A DNA stretch of 64,000 nt, from positions 248,001 to 312,000 of the forward strand of contig JAFDVZ010000011.1 of assembly GCA_018268715.1 (NCBI GenBank), in the 5' to 3' direction. The notes beneath the pieces were generated by a model. The model worked only from the letters and a program-made list of their open reading frames with translations, made no database searches and was not told where the DNA came from. Every line of letters begins with the position of its first letter. The first letter of the stretch is position 1. This DNA is from Acidobacteriota bacterium. Its GTDB lineage: Bacteria > Acidobacteriota > Terriglobia > Bryobacterales > Bryobacteraceae. A program made the translations under genes and the position numbers. Shown here piece after piece: positions 17,255 to 26,624 of the stretch.

Positions 17255-19666
17255 CTAGCGCAGCGAACTCTCCACTTCCTCGAGCCAATCCGGCCGCTTC
17301 AGCACCTCGCGCGGCCGCGGACCGTCGGGCGGTCCGATGATGCCTTCCCTCTGCATCATGTCGAGAATGCGGGCGGCGCGCCCGTAGCCCAGCCGCAGGC
17401 GGCGTTGCAGGGTCGACGTGGAGGCCTTGCCCATCTCGAGCACCACCCGCACGGCGTCCTGGTAGGCGGGATCCTGCTCGCCGTCGAACTCCTCGCCGTC
17501 CCCGTCTTCACTCTCTTCCGGAGGCGCCAGCAGGAAGCTCTTGTCGTAGTCCGGAGTGGCCTGTTCCTTCCAGAACTCCACCACGTCGTTGATCTCGGAC
17601 TCGGTCAGGTAGGCCCCATGCACGCGGGTCAGCCGGGAGGAGCCCGGCGGCAGAAACAGCATGTCGCCCTTGCCCAGCAGGTGCTCCGCGCCCATCACAT
17701 CCAGCACGGTGCGGGAGTCCACTCGCGTCGCCACGCGGAAGCTGATGCGCGACGGGAAGTTGGCCTTGATCAAACCGGTGATGACGTCGACGCTGGGCCG
17801 TTGCGTGGCGAGCACCAGGTGCATGCCGACGGCGCGCGCCATCTGGGCCAGCCGCGCCACCGACTCCTCGACGTTGGCCCGCTCGAGCATCATGAGATCG
17901 GCCAGCTCGTCGATCAGGATCAGGATGTAGGGCAGCGGCTGCAGCTCCTCCTCGGGCGCCCCTTCGTCAAACAGGCTGCGCGGTTTCGTCGCCAGTTGCT
18001 TCACCTTGCGGTTGTACTGGTCGATGTTGCGAACTCCTTGAGCGGCAAGCAGTTTCAGGCGGCGCTCCATCTCGAGCACGGCGTTGCGCAGGGCGTTCGT
18101 GGCTTTCTTCGGATCGGTGATAACGGGCGTTAGAAGGTGCGGAATGCCCTCATAAAGCCCCAATTCGAGCCGTTTTGGGTCCACCATGATCATGCGAACT
18201 TCGTCCGGCGTCGACTTGAACAGAATCGACATGATCATCGAGTTCAGCATCACGCTCTTGCCCGACCCGGTGGAGCCGGCAATCAGCAGGTGAGGCATGG
18301 TTTCGAGCGTCGCCACGCGGATCCGCCCGCTGATGTCCTTGCCGAGCGGGATGGTGAGCGGCGACCCCGCCCCGGTGAACTCCTCGGATTCCAGAATCTG
18401 CCGTAAACTGATGACTTCACGGCGTTTATTCGGCACTTCGATGCCCACGGTGGGCTTGCCCGGGATGCGTTCGATCAGGATCGATTCAGCCTGCAGGCCG
18501 AGGCACAGGTCCTCGGTGAGGGTGGTGATCCGGCTGTACTTGATGCCGGCCTCGGGTTTGAATTCGAAGGTGGTCACCACGGGTCCGGGATTGATCTGCA
18601 CCACGTTGCCGTGGACGGCGAACTCCTCGAACTTCGATTTGATGCGGCCGGCCGTGTCCTTTAACTCCTGGCTGTCGTAGGGGCTACGGCCGGGAGGCTC
18701 GGTGAGCAGGGTGGTGGGCGGCCGACGCCATTCGTGGCGCTGGGGCTTCGGCTCGGGCTCGGTCTCGTGGTAGCGGGTAAGCACCGGCGCGGGCGCCGGG
18801 GCCGGGGCCGGCGGAGGCGGCACGGGGGCCGGCAGTTCGAGTTCCCGGATGGGGATTTCGTCTTCCTCGGGGGGAGGCGCGGCGGCCGCCGGCGCGTTCG
18901 GGATATCGAACGGCGGCGCGTCGTCTTCCACCGCGGCCGGGGCCGGGGCGGACTGGGTTCGTTTGGTGCGCTGGGTGCGTTCGGCCTCGCGGGCGGCGGC
19001 AGCCTCCTCGGCGGCGGCCCGTTTCCGGGCTTTGACCTCGGCGCGTTCGGCGGCCTTGGCCACCCGAATCCGGGCGCGTTCCTCGCGCCAGGCGCGGAAG
19101 GCCTCCACCTGGCGCCGCCACCAGGCGATGGGGCGCGCGAACCAGCCCGCCAGAGTCGACATGGAGAAGGAGGAAACCAGGTAGACGGAGAGAATCGCCA
19201 CCCCGGCCACCGCCATGCAGGCGCCGGTAATGTTCAGGCGCTCAATCAGATACTCGGCCAGGACCCCGCCGAAAAAGCCGCTGGCCGGGATCACGCCGCC
19301 GATGGCGCGCCACTCCGGGGCGAGCCCGAAGGCGGCGCACACACTGAGCAGGACGCCCGAGCCGCCCGCGATCTTAATCAGCGGAACTTCGATCGGACTG
19401 CTGAGGATCCACTTCCAGGCCAGGCACAACAGGAGCACCGGAATCGCGTAGGCGCCAAATCCGAATAGTTGCAGCGCAACGTCCGCAATCGCCGCCCCGA
19501 TGGGGCCGGTGAGATTTCGCGCCTTCAGGCCGCTGGCCGTATTCCAGGACGGATCCTGGCTGTGGTACGACGCCAGACTGATCAGAATGAAGAACGCGGC
19601 GAGCAAAAACACTAATGCGGCCGCCTCGTTGAGACGTGGAAATCGCGTAGGACCCAATATTTTCAT
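17255..19666 (-). CDS. ftsK: DNA translocase FtsK
   Basis: 803 residues. Four N-terminal TM segments (about 17-34, 70-88, 98-116, 148-168), a charged Ala/Pro-rich linker (about 200-320), then the RecA-like motor: Walker A GSTGSGKS (464-471), Walker B ILILIDELAD (581-590), and the C-terminal gamma winged helix (about 735-803; STLQRRLRLGYGRAARILD). It pumps chromosomal DNA through the septum and reads KOPS-type sequences. The linker is short compared with E. coli FtsK and closer to SpoIIIE size. Confidence 0.95.
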   Translation of the reverse strand: MKILGPTRFPRLNEAAALVFLLAAFFILISLASYHSQDPSWNTASGLKARNLTGPIGAAIADVALQLFGFGAYAIPVLLLCLAWKWILSSPIEVPLIKIAGGSGVLLSVCAAFGLAPEWRAIGGVIPASGFFGGVLAEYLIERLNITGACMAVAGVAILSVYLVSSFSMSTLAGWFARPIAWWRRQVEAFRAWREERARIRVAKAAERAEVKARKRAAAEEAAAAREAERTQRTKRTQSAPAPAAVEDDAPPFDIPNAPAAAAPPPEEDEIPIRELELPAPVPPPPAPAPAPAPVLTRYHETEPEPKPQRHEWRRPPTTLLTEPPGRSPYDSQELKDTAGRIKSKFEEFAVHGNVVQINPGPVVTTFEFKPEAGIKYSRITTLTEDLCLGLQAESILIERIPGKPTVGIEVPNKRREVISLRQILESEEFTGAGSPLTIPLGKDISGRIRVATLETMPHLLIAGSTGSGKSVMLNSMIMSILFKSTPDEVRMIMVDPKRLELGLYEGIPHLLTPVITDPKKATNALRNAVLEMERRLKLLAAQGVRNIDQYNRKVKQLATKPRSLFDEGAPEEELQPLPYILILIDELADLMMLERANVEESVARLAQMARAVGMHLVLATQRPSVDVITGLIKANFPSRISFRVATRVDSRTVLDVMGAEHLLGKGDMLFLPPGSSRLTRVHGAYLTESEINDVVEFWKEQATPDYDKSFLLAPPEESEDGDGEEFDGEQDPAYQDAVRVVLEMGKASTSTLQRRLRLGYGRAARILDMMQREGIIGPPDGPRPREVLKRPDWLEEVESSLR

Positions 19667-19749
19667 TCCGCCGGAAAGCGGAAGGTAGCCAGAGCAATTC
19701 CATTATCTCAAACCGGACCGGCGAGTAAAGAGGAAAACAGAGGGGGAGG

Positions 19750-19774
19750 GCGGCGACCGCAACCCGGTCGCCGC
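19750..19774 (-). terminator. Terminator-like hairpin after the subtilase gene
   Basis: Arms gcggcgacc (19750-19758) and ggtcgccgc (19766-19774) pair around gcaaccc. The minus-strand continuation is C/T-rich with TTTT about 15 nt on. It lies 17 nt past the stop at 19792. Confidence 0.6.
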
Positions 19775-19791
19775 ACTTTCCGAAAGGCGGG

Positions 19792-22700
19792 CTACTGGAC
19801 CGAAATTCCGGAGGTCTTCGAAGTGGTTCCGCCGATGGTGACCACCAGCGGCTGGCTGCCGGCGCTGATGTTCGAGGGAACCGTCACGTTCAACTGATAC
19901 AATCCGGCAAAACCCGGCGCCAGGCCGCTGAAGGCGACCGGAGCGTTCACGCCGCCGATGGTGACCGTCGGCGTGGCGGTGGTGTAAGCGAGCGGCGCGG
20001 ACGGGGCGGGAGCGCCGCTTTCCGGCGTATTGCTGACCGGCCCCAGACCGTTGGCGTACAACTGCACCGTCTGCCCGCGCGCGACCGGGTTGCTCGCCGT
20101 CACAACTTTATAATTCGTGTCGAGCGCCGCCGCCACGCCGCTCGAAATCTCAAAGAACGCGGGCGAATAGTCGGACAGGTTCACCGTCACCACGTTACTG
20201 GGCGTGTAGTCGATGCTGACCTTCATCAGCGCCGTTTTCTGCCCCTTCAGCTCCCAGGGAACCTGCACGTTCACCTGCGACGGGCTGACATACACCAGCC
20301 GGGCCGGGACGCTGATGCCCGCCGAGGGCGCGTCGAAGCTCACGGTGATGTAGTTTAGGGCCATGGGGAGCGTCGAAAACGTGTTTACACCCGTCGAATC
20401 GGCCAAATTTGAGCCAAAAATCGAGATATACGAGCCCGGAGCGACCGCGGAAGCGTCAAAACTGGCCCCATTCACCACTCCTCCCGATGCAAAAATGGCC
20501 GGAATTGCATCAGCGTAATCGCTAAAGGTGTACGCTAAACGACTGGTTACGACGGCTCGGAAGCTGTATTGGCCGGCCGCCGAGCCCAGATAGGCCTCCG
20601 CGGCGGCGATTCCGTTCGAGTCGGTGGCGGCGTCGGCGTTCTTGATGGAGCCGCCGTTGCGCGCCGTCCACGTAACCGCCGTGTTCGCCACCGGAACGCC
20701 GTATCTGTCGGTCACCTTGAGCGAGATGATCCCCTCGGGAATCTGCTGGCCGACGGTGCCGTAGTCGCCGGAGCCCGACATCGGGTACAGGTTCGCGGGG
20801 ACGCCGTCGCCCATCAGGTACTGATAGGGCACTCGCAGGGTGGTCGAACCGGTGGTGAACGTCACCGCGCCGTAATAGACGCCAGGGGCCGGGGCGGAGC
20901 CGGCGAGGGTCAGGGTGACCGTACCGGAAGCGCCGGCGGCAACCGTCAGGGTCGTCTTATCGAGGCTGAGGGTGGCGCCCGTGCTCGCCACGCCGGTGGA
21001 GATGGCGACGTTGAGGGTCAATGAAGACGACGACGTATTTGTCACCTGGATCTGCTGTGACTTCTGGACCGCGCCGGCGGCCAAGGCGCCGAACGTCACC
21101 GTGGAGGGGCTGAAAGTAGCCGGCGCGAGGATCGCCGCGTTGGCGTCGATCTTGCCGGCGCCGGTGGACAGCACGTCGATGCCGTAGCCGCTGTCATCCG
21201 TTGTGACTTCCTGAGTAGCCGTCGAGACGAGCGCGGACTTGATCTGCGCCGGGGTGTAGGACGGGTGCGCCTGTTTGACCAGGGCCGCCGCGCCGGAGGT
21301 GATGGGGGTCGAGAAACTGGTGCCATCGGCGGCGATATAGCGCGTCGAACTGTACATTTCGCCGTTCTGATCGAGGACCTGCGTCGCCATATAGATGCCC
21401 TCGCCGGGCGCGAGAACGTCGGGCTTGACCAGCAAGTCGCCGGTGGAGGGGCCCCGGGAGGAGAAGTAGGCGAGCAGGTTCGGCGTGGCCGAGGCTTCCG
21501 CCCCGTTGGGATCGATGGTCACCTGATAACCGGTGTGCGAGGCCACCCAGTCGCGTAGCGCCAGGGCGCTGGCGTTGGAAATCATCACCGCCGGGATATA
21601 GGTCACCGATCCGACGCCCCCGGGACCGATGGGAGCGGACGAATCCGCCATATAGAACAAGATGCCCACGGCGCCGGCGTCGGCGGCCGCGGCGGCCTTG
21701 GTGGAAAAAGTACACGGATTCGACGTTGGACCGCGCGAAATCAGCGCGATCGAGCCCGAAAGCGACCCCGAGGCGAACTGCGAACAGGCGTAGGCGTCGC
21801 CGAGCGCGGTGGTGTCCACCAGGGGCGCGGTGACCGCCGCGATGGCGCCCGAATCCGACGCCTGGGCGGTGATGTTCAGCAGATTCGACGGCGGGTTGGA
21901 GCCCGACAGGCTGACCGTCGGGTTGAAAAAGTGTGAATTCGTGGTGGCGCCGGCGGCGATCACGCCGGGAGCGTTCGCCGGGCTCTCCGAGGAGTTCAGG
22001 TTAGGGTAGTTCAGCGAGCCTTCGCCGTCGTTGCCCTGGGCGGCGACGATGGTCACGCCGAGCCCCGTCAGGTCGTTGAACATCTTGGCGAGCGGATCAC
22101 AGGCCACGCCCGCGGGGTTCCCACAGGTGGGTCCGGCGTCGAGCGCGGCGGTGAAGGCGGGCGCGCCCAACGAAAACGAGATGACGTTCATCCCGTCGTT
22201 GAAGGCGTCCTCGGCGGCCTGCATCAAAATGTCGTCGGTCGCACCCAGGTCGTTCACCATGGGCGAGCCCAGAATCCGGTAGTTGCCGATGAAGGCCTTG
22301 GGCGCCATGCCGGAGAAGGTGACCGACCCCGTGTTGGACGCGGCGGCGGCGCACGAGGCGGTGGCGGTGCCGTGGCCCAGGTGGTCGCGCGGCGAATAAT
22401 CGTCCGGACGGGAGTCGGCGGCGGGATTGGAGGGATCGCTGCCGGCGGCCATCTGCTTGACGTAACTGCGGGCGACGATGATCTTGTTGTTGGTGTAGCT
22501 CGAGCACTTCGCCGCGTTGTAGGAATCGCACACCGGGAAGCCGGCCGGCGGCGTCAACGAGCTGTCCTGGAACGCCGGGTGCGTGTTGTCGACGCCCGAA
22601 TCGAGGATCGCGATGCGCACGCCCTTGCCGCCGTTCTGAACTCCGCCCAGCGTATTCCAGGCGGCCGGCGCGTTCACCAGTTGGGTGGCCGTGTTCAGGC

Positions 22701-23076
22701 TCATGGTACGGCGGCGCAGCAACACGACGCCCTTCACGCCCGGCAGGCTCTTCAACTCCTCGAGACGCTGTTTCGGGGCGGCGACGAAAACCGCGTTCGC
22801 CAGCGTGCTGACCGATCCGGTGACCTGGAACTTGCGGCTGCCGAGTTCCGTGCGGAGCGCGGTCTGGCGAGACAGAATCCGAGTCCGGTAGCTTTGTTCC
22901 TCCACCGACTGGAGGGCGTCCCGAGAGGTCGCCCGAGTGACGGGCGCGGGGTCATCGAGGATGAGAGCGTAACGCTGAAACGACGTCTGCGCTCCGAGTT
23001 GCGATGCAAACAGGACCACTGCCCCTAGCAGGGCGGCCCGGCGGCCCAGCGGTCCGCCAAAATGCGATCCGAGCAT
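19792..23076 (-). CDS. Secreted subtilase (S8) with PA insert and Solibacter-type C-terminal domain
   Basis: 1094 residues from the ATG at 23076, the start giving a signal peptide (LLGAVVLFASQLGAQ). Catalytic triad visible: Asp159 in AILDSGVDNTHP, His235 in DHLGHGTATAS, Ser587 in ADGTSFSTP; the oxyanion Asn region is GND at 348-350. A PA domain is inserted at about 405-515. Ig-like repeats follow (about 660-850). The last 230 residues (GGVVNGASFDASAVAPGSY; IFGSNLA; VNVQVPWEL; YANGLGPVSN) are the repeat-like domain described from Solibacter (TIGR03437), which points to lineage. It is probably a surface or extracellular protease, and lies 167 nt downstream of a large receptor gene on the same strand. 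Confidence 0.92.
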   Translation of the reverse strand: MLGSHFGGPLGRRAALLGAVVLFASQLGAQTSFQRYALILDDPAPVTRATSRDALQSVEEQSYRTRILSRQTALRTELGSRKFQVTGSVSTLANAVFVAAPKQRLEELKSLPGVKGVVLLRRRTMSLNTATQLVNAPAAWNTLGGVQNGGKGVRIAILDSGVDNTHPAFQDSSLTPPAGFPVCDSYNAAKCSSYTNNKIIVARSYVKQMAAGSDPSNPAADSRPDDYSPRDHLGHGTATASCAAAASNTGSVTFSGMAPKAFIGNYRILGSPMVNDLGATDDILMQAAEDAFNDGMNVISFSLGAPAFTAALDAGPTCGNPAGVACDPLAKMFNDLTGLGVTIVAAQGNDGEGSLNYPNLNSSESPANAPGVIAAGATTNSHFFNPTVSLSGSNPPSNLLNITAQASDSGAIAAVTAPLVDTTALGDAYACSQFASGSLSGSIALISRGPTSNPCTFSTKAAAAADAGAVGILFYMADSSAPIGPGGVGSVTYIPAVMISNASALALRDWVASHTGYQVTIDPNGAEASATPNLLAYFSSRGPSTGDLLVKPDVLAPGEGIYMATQVLDQNGEMYSSTRYIAADGTSFSTPITSGAAALVKQAHPSYTPAQIKSALVSTATQEVTTDDSGYGIDVLSTGAGKIDANAAILAPATFSPSTVTFGALAAGAVQKSQQIQVTNTSSSSLTLNVAISTGVASTGATLSLDKTTLTVAAGASGTVTLTLAGSAPAPGVYYGAVTFTTGSTTLRVPYQYLMGDGVPANLYPMSGSGDYGTVGQQIPEGIISLKVTDRYGVPVANTAVTWTARNGGSIKNADAATDSNGIAAAEAYLGSAAGQYSFRAVVTSRLAYTFSDYADAIPAIFASGGVVNGASFDASAVAPGSYISIFGSNLADSTGVNTFSTLPMALNYITVSFDAPSAGISVPARLVYVSPSQVNVQVPWELKGQKTALMKVSIDYTPSNVVTVNLSDYSPAFFEISSGVAAALDTNYKVVTASNPVARGQTVQLYANGLGPVSNTPESGAPAPSAPLAYTTATPTVTIGGVNAPVAFSGLAPGFAGLYQLNVTVPSNISAGSQPLVVTIGGTTSKTSGISVQ

Positions 23077-23198
23077 AAACTTTGCTGACGGCCCGTTTGA
23101 AAGTTGGGTTACGTCAAGAAACGTCAATGATGTCACGATGTCTTTCCGGAATGGGTGGTGAGCGAACGCGAGGGGAATTCTCGGGGGATTTCGAGAGA

Positions 23199-23229
23199 GG
23201 CCGCGGCGGGTAAGTTCGCCGCCGCGGCC
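23199..23229 (-). terminator. Terminator-like hairpin after the first receptor gene
   Basis: Arms ggccgcggcgg (23199-23209) and ccgccgcggcc (23219-23229) are perfect. No T-run follows on the minus strand, so efficiency is doubtful and read-through into the subtilase gene is possible. Confidence 0.5.
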
Positions 23230-23243
23230 CGGGCCGACAAACG

Positions 23244-26200
23244 CTAGAAAACGATCTTGCCGGAGATCTGCAACTGACGGGCTCCGTACAAACCGTTGGA
23301 GGTCGTAGTGGGAGCGAGGAAGCTGGCCGAGGGGACCAGGCAACCGACGGTGTGGCCGGCGCAGGCGCCGCTGCCGGCCGCCGTGTAGTTGTACTGCGTC
23401 GTGTTCACGCCGAGGATGTTGGTGTGATTAAAGAGGTTGAACGCCTCGCCGAGCAACTGTAGGCGAACCTTCTCATGGAAGCTGAAGCTGCGGGCGATGC
23501 GGAAGTCGACGCTGTAGAGATTCGGCAGGTAGTAGGAGTTGCGCTCGATCCAGTTCGGACGGCCGCCGATGTTGCCGCCGGAGTTGCTGACGACGCCGCC
23601 GGTGAGTCCGCCGTCCACGCCGCCGCTCGGATAGCCGCTGATGGAGCCGGTGATGGGCTGTCCGCTGGTGGCCGTCACGATGGTGGAGAAAGCGAAGCCG
23701 TTCACGACCTGGTTGGCGACGGCGTTGCCCGCGTGGAAGGTCGGGATCCAGATGGCGCTGGCCGTCAGACGGTGGCGCTGATCGAGATCCGAGGCCGCGT
23801 ACTCCGCCTTCTTGTTATAAGGATCGATCGGGGAGTCGGTGCCATAGAAGGTTCCATACTGACCGGCGACCTGGCCGCCGTCGTAGGACTTGCTCAGCGT
23901 GTAGTTAGCCACGAACTCGAGTCCGTGACTCATGGGCCGGCGCACGGTGATCACCATGGAGTTATACCAGGAGTTGACGTCGCTGGTTCCAATCAGGATG
24001 ACTCCGGTGGGATCGATGCGCTTGTTATAGAACGGATAACTCACCGTCTGGGCGGTGGCGCCGCTCGAATTCAGCACGTCGTAGCTGGCGGTGGCGGTGG
24101 AGGGCGCGACGTTGGCGTCGATGAACATCGGCAGGCGCAGGCCGCGGCTGAAGACATAGGCCGCCGATACGCCGATGCCGCCCGGCATCTGCCGCTCGAA
24201 GGTGACCTCGCCTTCGTGGACGCGCGGGTTGCGGAAGTCCTGCACCAGGCCGTGGGTCAACTGCGTGGCGGCCGGGGGCGCGAAGGAGGTGACGGTGGGA
24301 GTCAGCGAGCCGGAGAACGGCGCGGTGAGGGCCGGGCCGGGGGCCGGGAAGATCACGTTCGGGAAGGCCAGCGTGGGACAACTGGTGGGCGTGCAGTTGA
24401 AGGTCTGCTGATAGACGCCGTTTTCCACGCGGATGGCGTAGTAGGTGCTGTTCTGCGTCTTGGCGTAGAACAGGCCGTAACCGCCGCGGATCACCGTGTT
24501 CTTCGCGATTTCCCAGGCGGCGCCCAGGCGCGGCGCGAACTGGTTCTTGCTGATGAAGATCTTTTCCGAATAATACTTGGTCAGCGGCGTGGCGGTGTTG
24601 GCCTGCGGGGGCTGGGGAACCAGTTGCAGGTCGTAGCGGACGCCGAGGTTCAGGGTCAGCTTGGGGTTCACCTTCCAGCTATCTTCGACAAACCCGGCGA
24701 TGTCGTTGTTATAGAAATCGTCCTTGCCGACTCCGGTCACCGGATCGGTGACCTGCGCGAAGGTGGCCCAATGCCGGCCGGTCTTGCCGTCGCCGAGATT
24801 GACGCCATACATGTCGGCCGCCCAGTTGGAGAAGGCCGTGGAGCCGGTGTAGCCGTACAGGCCGCCGCCCTGGTAGAGGTTGATCAGCAGTTCGTGGATG
24901 AAGTTGAGGTCGACGCCAGCCTTCAGCACGTGGCGGCCGCGGACGTTGGACACCACATCGTTGATCTGATAGCGATGCTCGTCGGGAAACGCCGGGCGCG
25001 GCAGGGCGTTGGGCATGCCGTAGCTCATCACGTTGGAGATGCTGACGCTGGGGGCGGAGGCGTTGGCGCCGGTGACTTCCAGGTCGCGGCCCCACTGAAA
25101 GCGCAGGTTGTTCACCAGGGTGTTGGTGATGGTGGAGTCCCAGTTGGCGACGAAGATGCGTTCCTGAGTCCGGTTGGTGCCGTTGGTGGTTACCGAGGAG
25201 TTATTGTAAGTCGGCGCCGTGCTGTAGGAGTTAGGCGCGTGATAGTCCATTAAATCGAAGGCCGCGCTGACGTGGTTGCGGGCGTTGAGCTGGTAGTCGA
25301 GCTTTCCGAACCCGACATCCTGATAGGTGTAGCGGGCGAACGTGCCGAGCAGGCCGGAGAGGTAGGAGTTCGCCGTGGCGCACTGCGCGGCGCTCACCTG
25401 GCTGGGGCAGGTCTGCGGGAACTTCGCGCTGCTCGTGTAGGTGACGGGGTTGATCTTGCGGGATCCATCGTAGGTGAAGAAGTAGAACAGCTTGTCGCGC
25501 TTGATGGCGCCGCCGATGCTGCCGCCGAACTGCTGCCATTGGTGAATGGGCTGCGAGTAGATGCCCTGGGACTTGGGGAAAGAATCGAGGGCGTTGAAGG
25601 TGGGATAGCGGAGATAGTAGAACAGGTCGCCGTGGGTGGCGTTGGCGCCCGACTTGGTGACGGCGTTCACGACGCCGCCGGCGGCCTGGCCGAGTTCCGC
25701 GCTGTAGTTGGCCGAGCTGACCTGGTATTCCTTGATCGAATCGAGGCTGTACACGTAAGCGCCGCTGACGGCGCGGCCGCGCGCTTCGGAGAAGAACGCC
25801 TGGTTGTTGTTCGCCCCGTCGACGTTGTTGGTGTTGTAGAGACCGGAGATGCCGCGGTAGCTGACCAGACCGCTGCCGCCGTCGGTGGTGACGTTCGGGG
25901 TGAGCAGGACGAAGTTGTCCCAGCGCCGTCCGGCGATGGGAAGGTTCTGCACCAGCCCCTCGCTGACCACCTGCGAATGTTCGGTCTTTTCAGTGTCGAC
26001 CACGGAGGCGGCGCCGGTAACGGTGACGGTTTCCGAAGTCCGCTCGACGCTCATCTTCAGGTCGACGGTGAGGGTCTGGCCGACCTGGAGGGTCAGGTCC
26101 TTACGAAGGATGGAGGCGAAGCCTTGTTTCTGCGCTCGAACTTCGTAGTGGCCCGGCTGTAGGAAGTTGGCGACGTACAGTCCGCTCTCATTGGTTTCGG

Positions 26201-26420
26201 TGCGGCGCTCGGTGTTGGTGTCGGCGTTCCGCAGGATGATGGCGGTGGCCGGAACCATGGCGCCCGACGGATCGGAAATGGTCCCGGTGATCGTGCCGGA
26301 GCCGGCGGTCTGTCCGAAAGCGAGCGTGGGCAACAGAAGTCCGAACAGGGCGGCCACGATCCGGTTGGAAGGGGGCCGCCCAAAGGGGCCGAAGGGTTTT
26401 TTCGTTGTGAGTGTGCGCAT
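23244..26420 (-). CDS. Oar-like TonB-dependent receptor with carboxypeptidase-regulatory N-terminus (1)
   Basis: 1058 residues. Signal peptide ending TLAFGQ; carboxypeptidase-regulatory beta-sandwich about 42-125 (GTITGTISDPSGAMVP; LQPGHYEVRAQKQGF); plug domain about 130-260 (VQNLPIAGRRWDNFVLLTP; GLYNTNNVDGANNNQ; YQVSSANYSAELGQAAGGVVN); then a large beta-barrel with repeated aromatic-ended strands and a terminal Phe (SGKIVF). These are outer-membrane receptors or transporters that are greatly expanded in this phylum; ligand unknown. GGAG precedes the ATG by 8 nt. It is divergent from a secreted metalloprotease candidate. Confidence 0.93.
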   Translation of the reverse strand: MRTLTTKKPFGPFGRPPSNRIVAALFGLLLPTLAFGQTAGSGTITGTISDPSGAMVPATAIILRNADTNTERRTETNESGLYVANFLQPGHYEVRAQKQGFASILRKDLTLQVGQTLTVDLKMSVERTSETVTVTGAASVVDTEKTEHSQVVSEGLVQNLPIAGRRWDNFVLLTPNVTTDGGSGLVSYRGISGLYNTNNVDGANNNQAFFSEARGRAVSGAYVYSLDSIKEYQVSSANYSAELGQAAGGVVNAVTKSGANATHGDLFYYLRYPTFNALDSFPKSQGIYSQPIHQWQQFGGSIGGAIKRDKLFYFFTYDGSRKINPVTYTSSAKFPQTCPSQVSAAQCATANSYLSGLLGTFARYTYQDVGFGKLDYQLNARNHVSAAFDLMDYHAPNSYSTAPTYNNSSVTTNGTNRTQERIFVANWDSTITNTLVNNLRFQWGRDLEVTGANASAPSVSISNVMSYGMPNALPRPAFPDEHRYQINDVVSNVRGRHVLKAGVDLNFIHELLINLYQGGGLYGYTGSTAFSNWAADMYGVNLGDGKTGRHWATFAQVTDPVTGVGKDDFYNNDIAGFVEDSWKVNPKLTLNLGVRYDLQLVPQPPQANTATPLTKYYSEKIFISKNQFAPRLGAAWEIAKNTVIRGGYGLFYAKTQNSTYYAIRVENGVYQQTFNCTPTSCPTLAFPNVIFPAPGPALTAPFSGSLTPTVTSFAPPAATQLTHGLVQDFRNPRVHEGEVTFERQMPGGIGVSAAYVFSRGLRLPMFIDANVAPSTATASYDVLNSSGATAQTVSYPFYNKRIDPTGVILIGTSDVNSWYNSMVITVRRPMSHGLEFVANYTLSKSYDGGQVAGQYGTFYGTDSPIDPYNKKAEYAASDLDQRHRLTASAIWIPTFHAGNAVANQVVNGFAFSTIVTATSGQPITGSISGYPSGGVDGGLTGGVVSNSGGNIGGRPNWIERNSYYLPNLYSVDFRIARSFSFHEKVRLQLLGEAFNLFNHTNILGVNTTQYNYTAAGSGACAGHTVGCLVPSASFLAPTTTSNGLYGARQLQISGKIVF

Positions 26421-26624
26421 AGAGAGACTCCGTAATCAAAAAGGGGGAGGGTGGTGGGTCCGACGGAGACGCCTGAACTTCCAACGTTAGCAGGTTTTGA
26501 TTACAGCTTGGTTGCGAACCAGAGGGGCGTGGAAACGTCGTGGCGGCGAAAAAATCTCGCGCGGCGCGTGATCGATTTCAGGGGGGACGCGCGCCTGTGG
26601 AATCGAGGAGCAACGAACAAGAAA
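26421..26624. promoter_or_regulatory. Divergent promoter region with an inverted repeat
   Basis: Between receptor 1 and the metalloprotease gene. gtaatcaaaa (26432-26441) and ttttgattac (26495-26504) are exact inverted copies 53 nt apart, one near each divergent gene. This could be a paired operator or a chance AT-rich match. Confidence 0.35.

Noticed and set aside
26451-26624. Longer N-terminus for the metalloprotease
   Set aside because: In-frame codons upstream of 26625 lack signal-peptide or domain character and cover the divergent promoter region.
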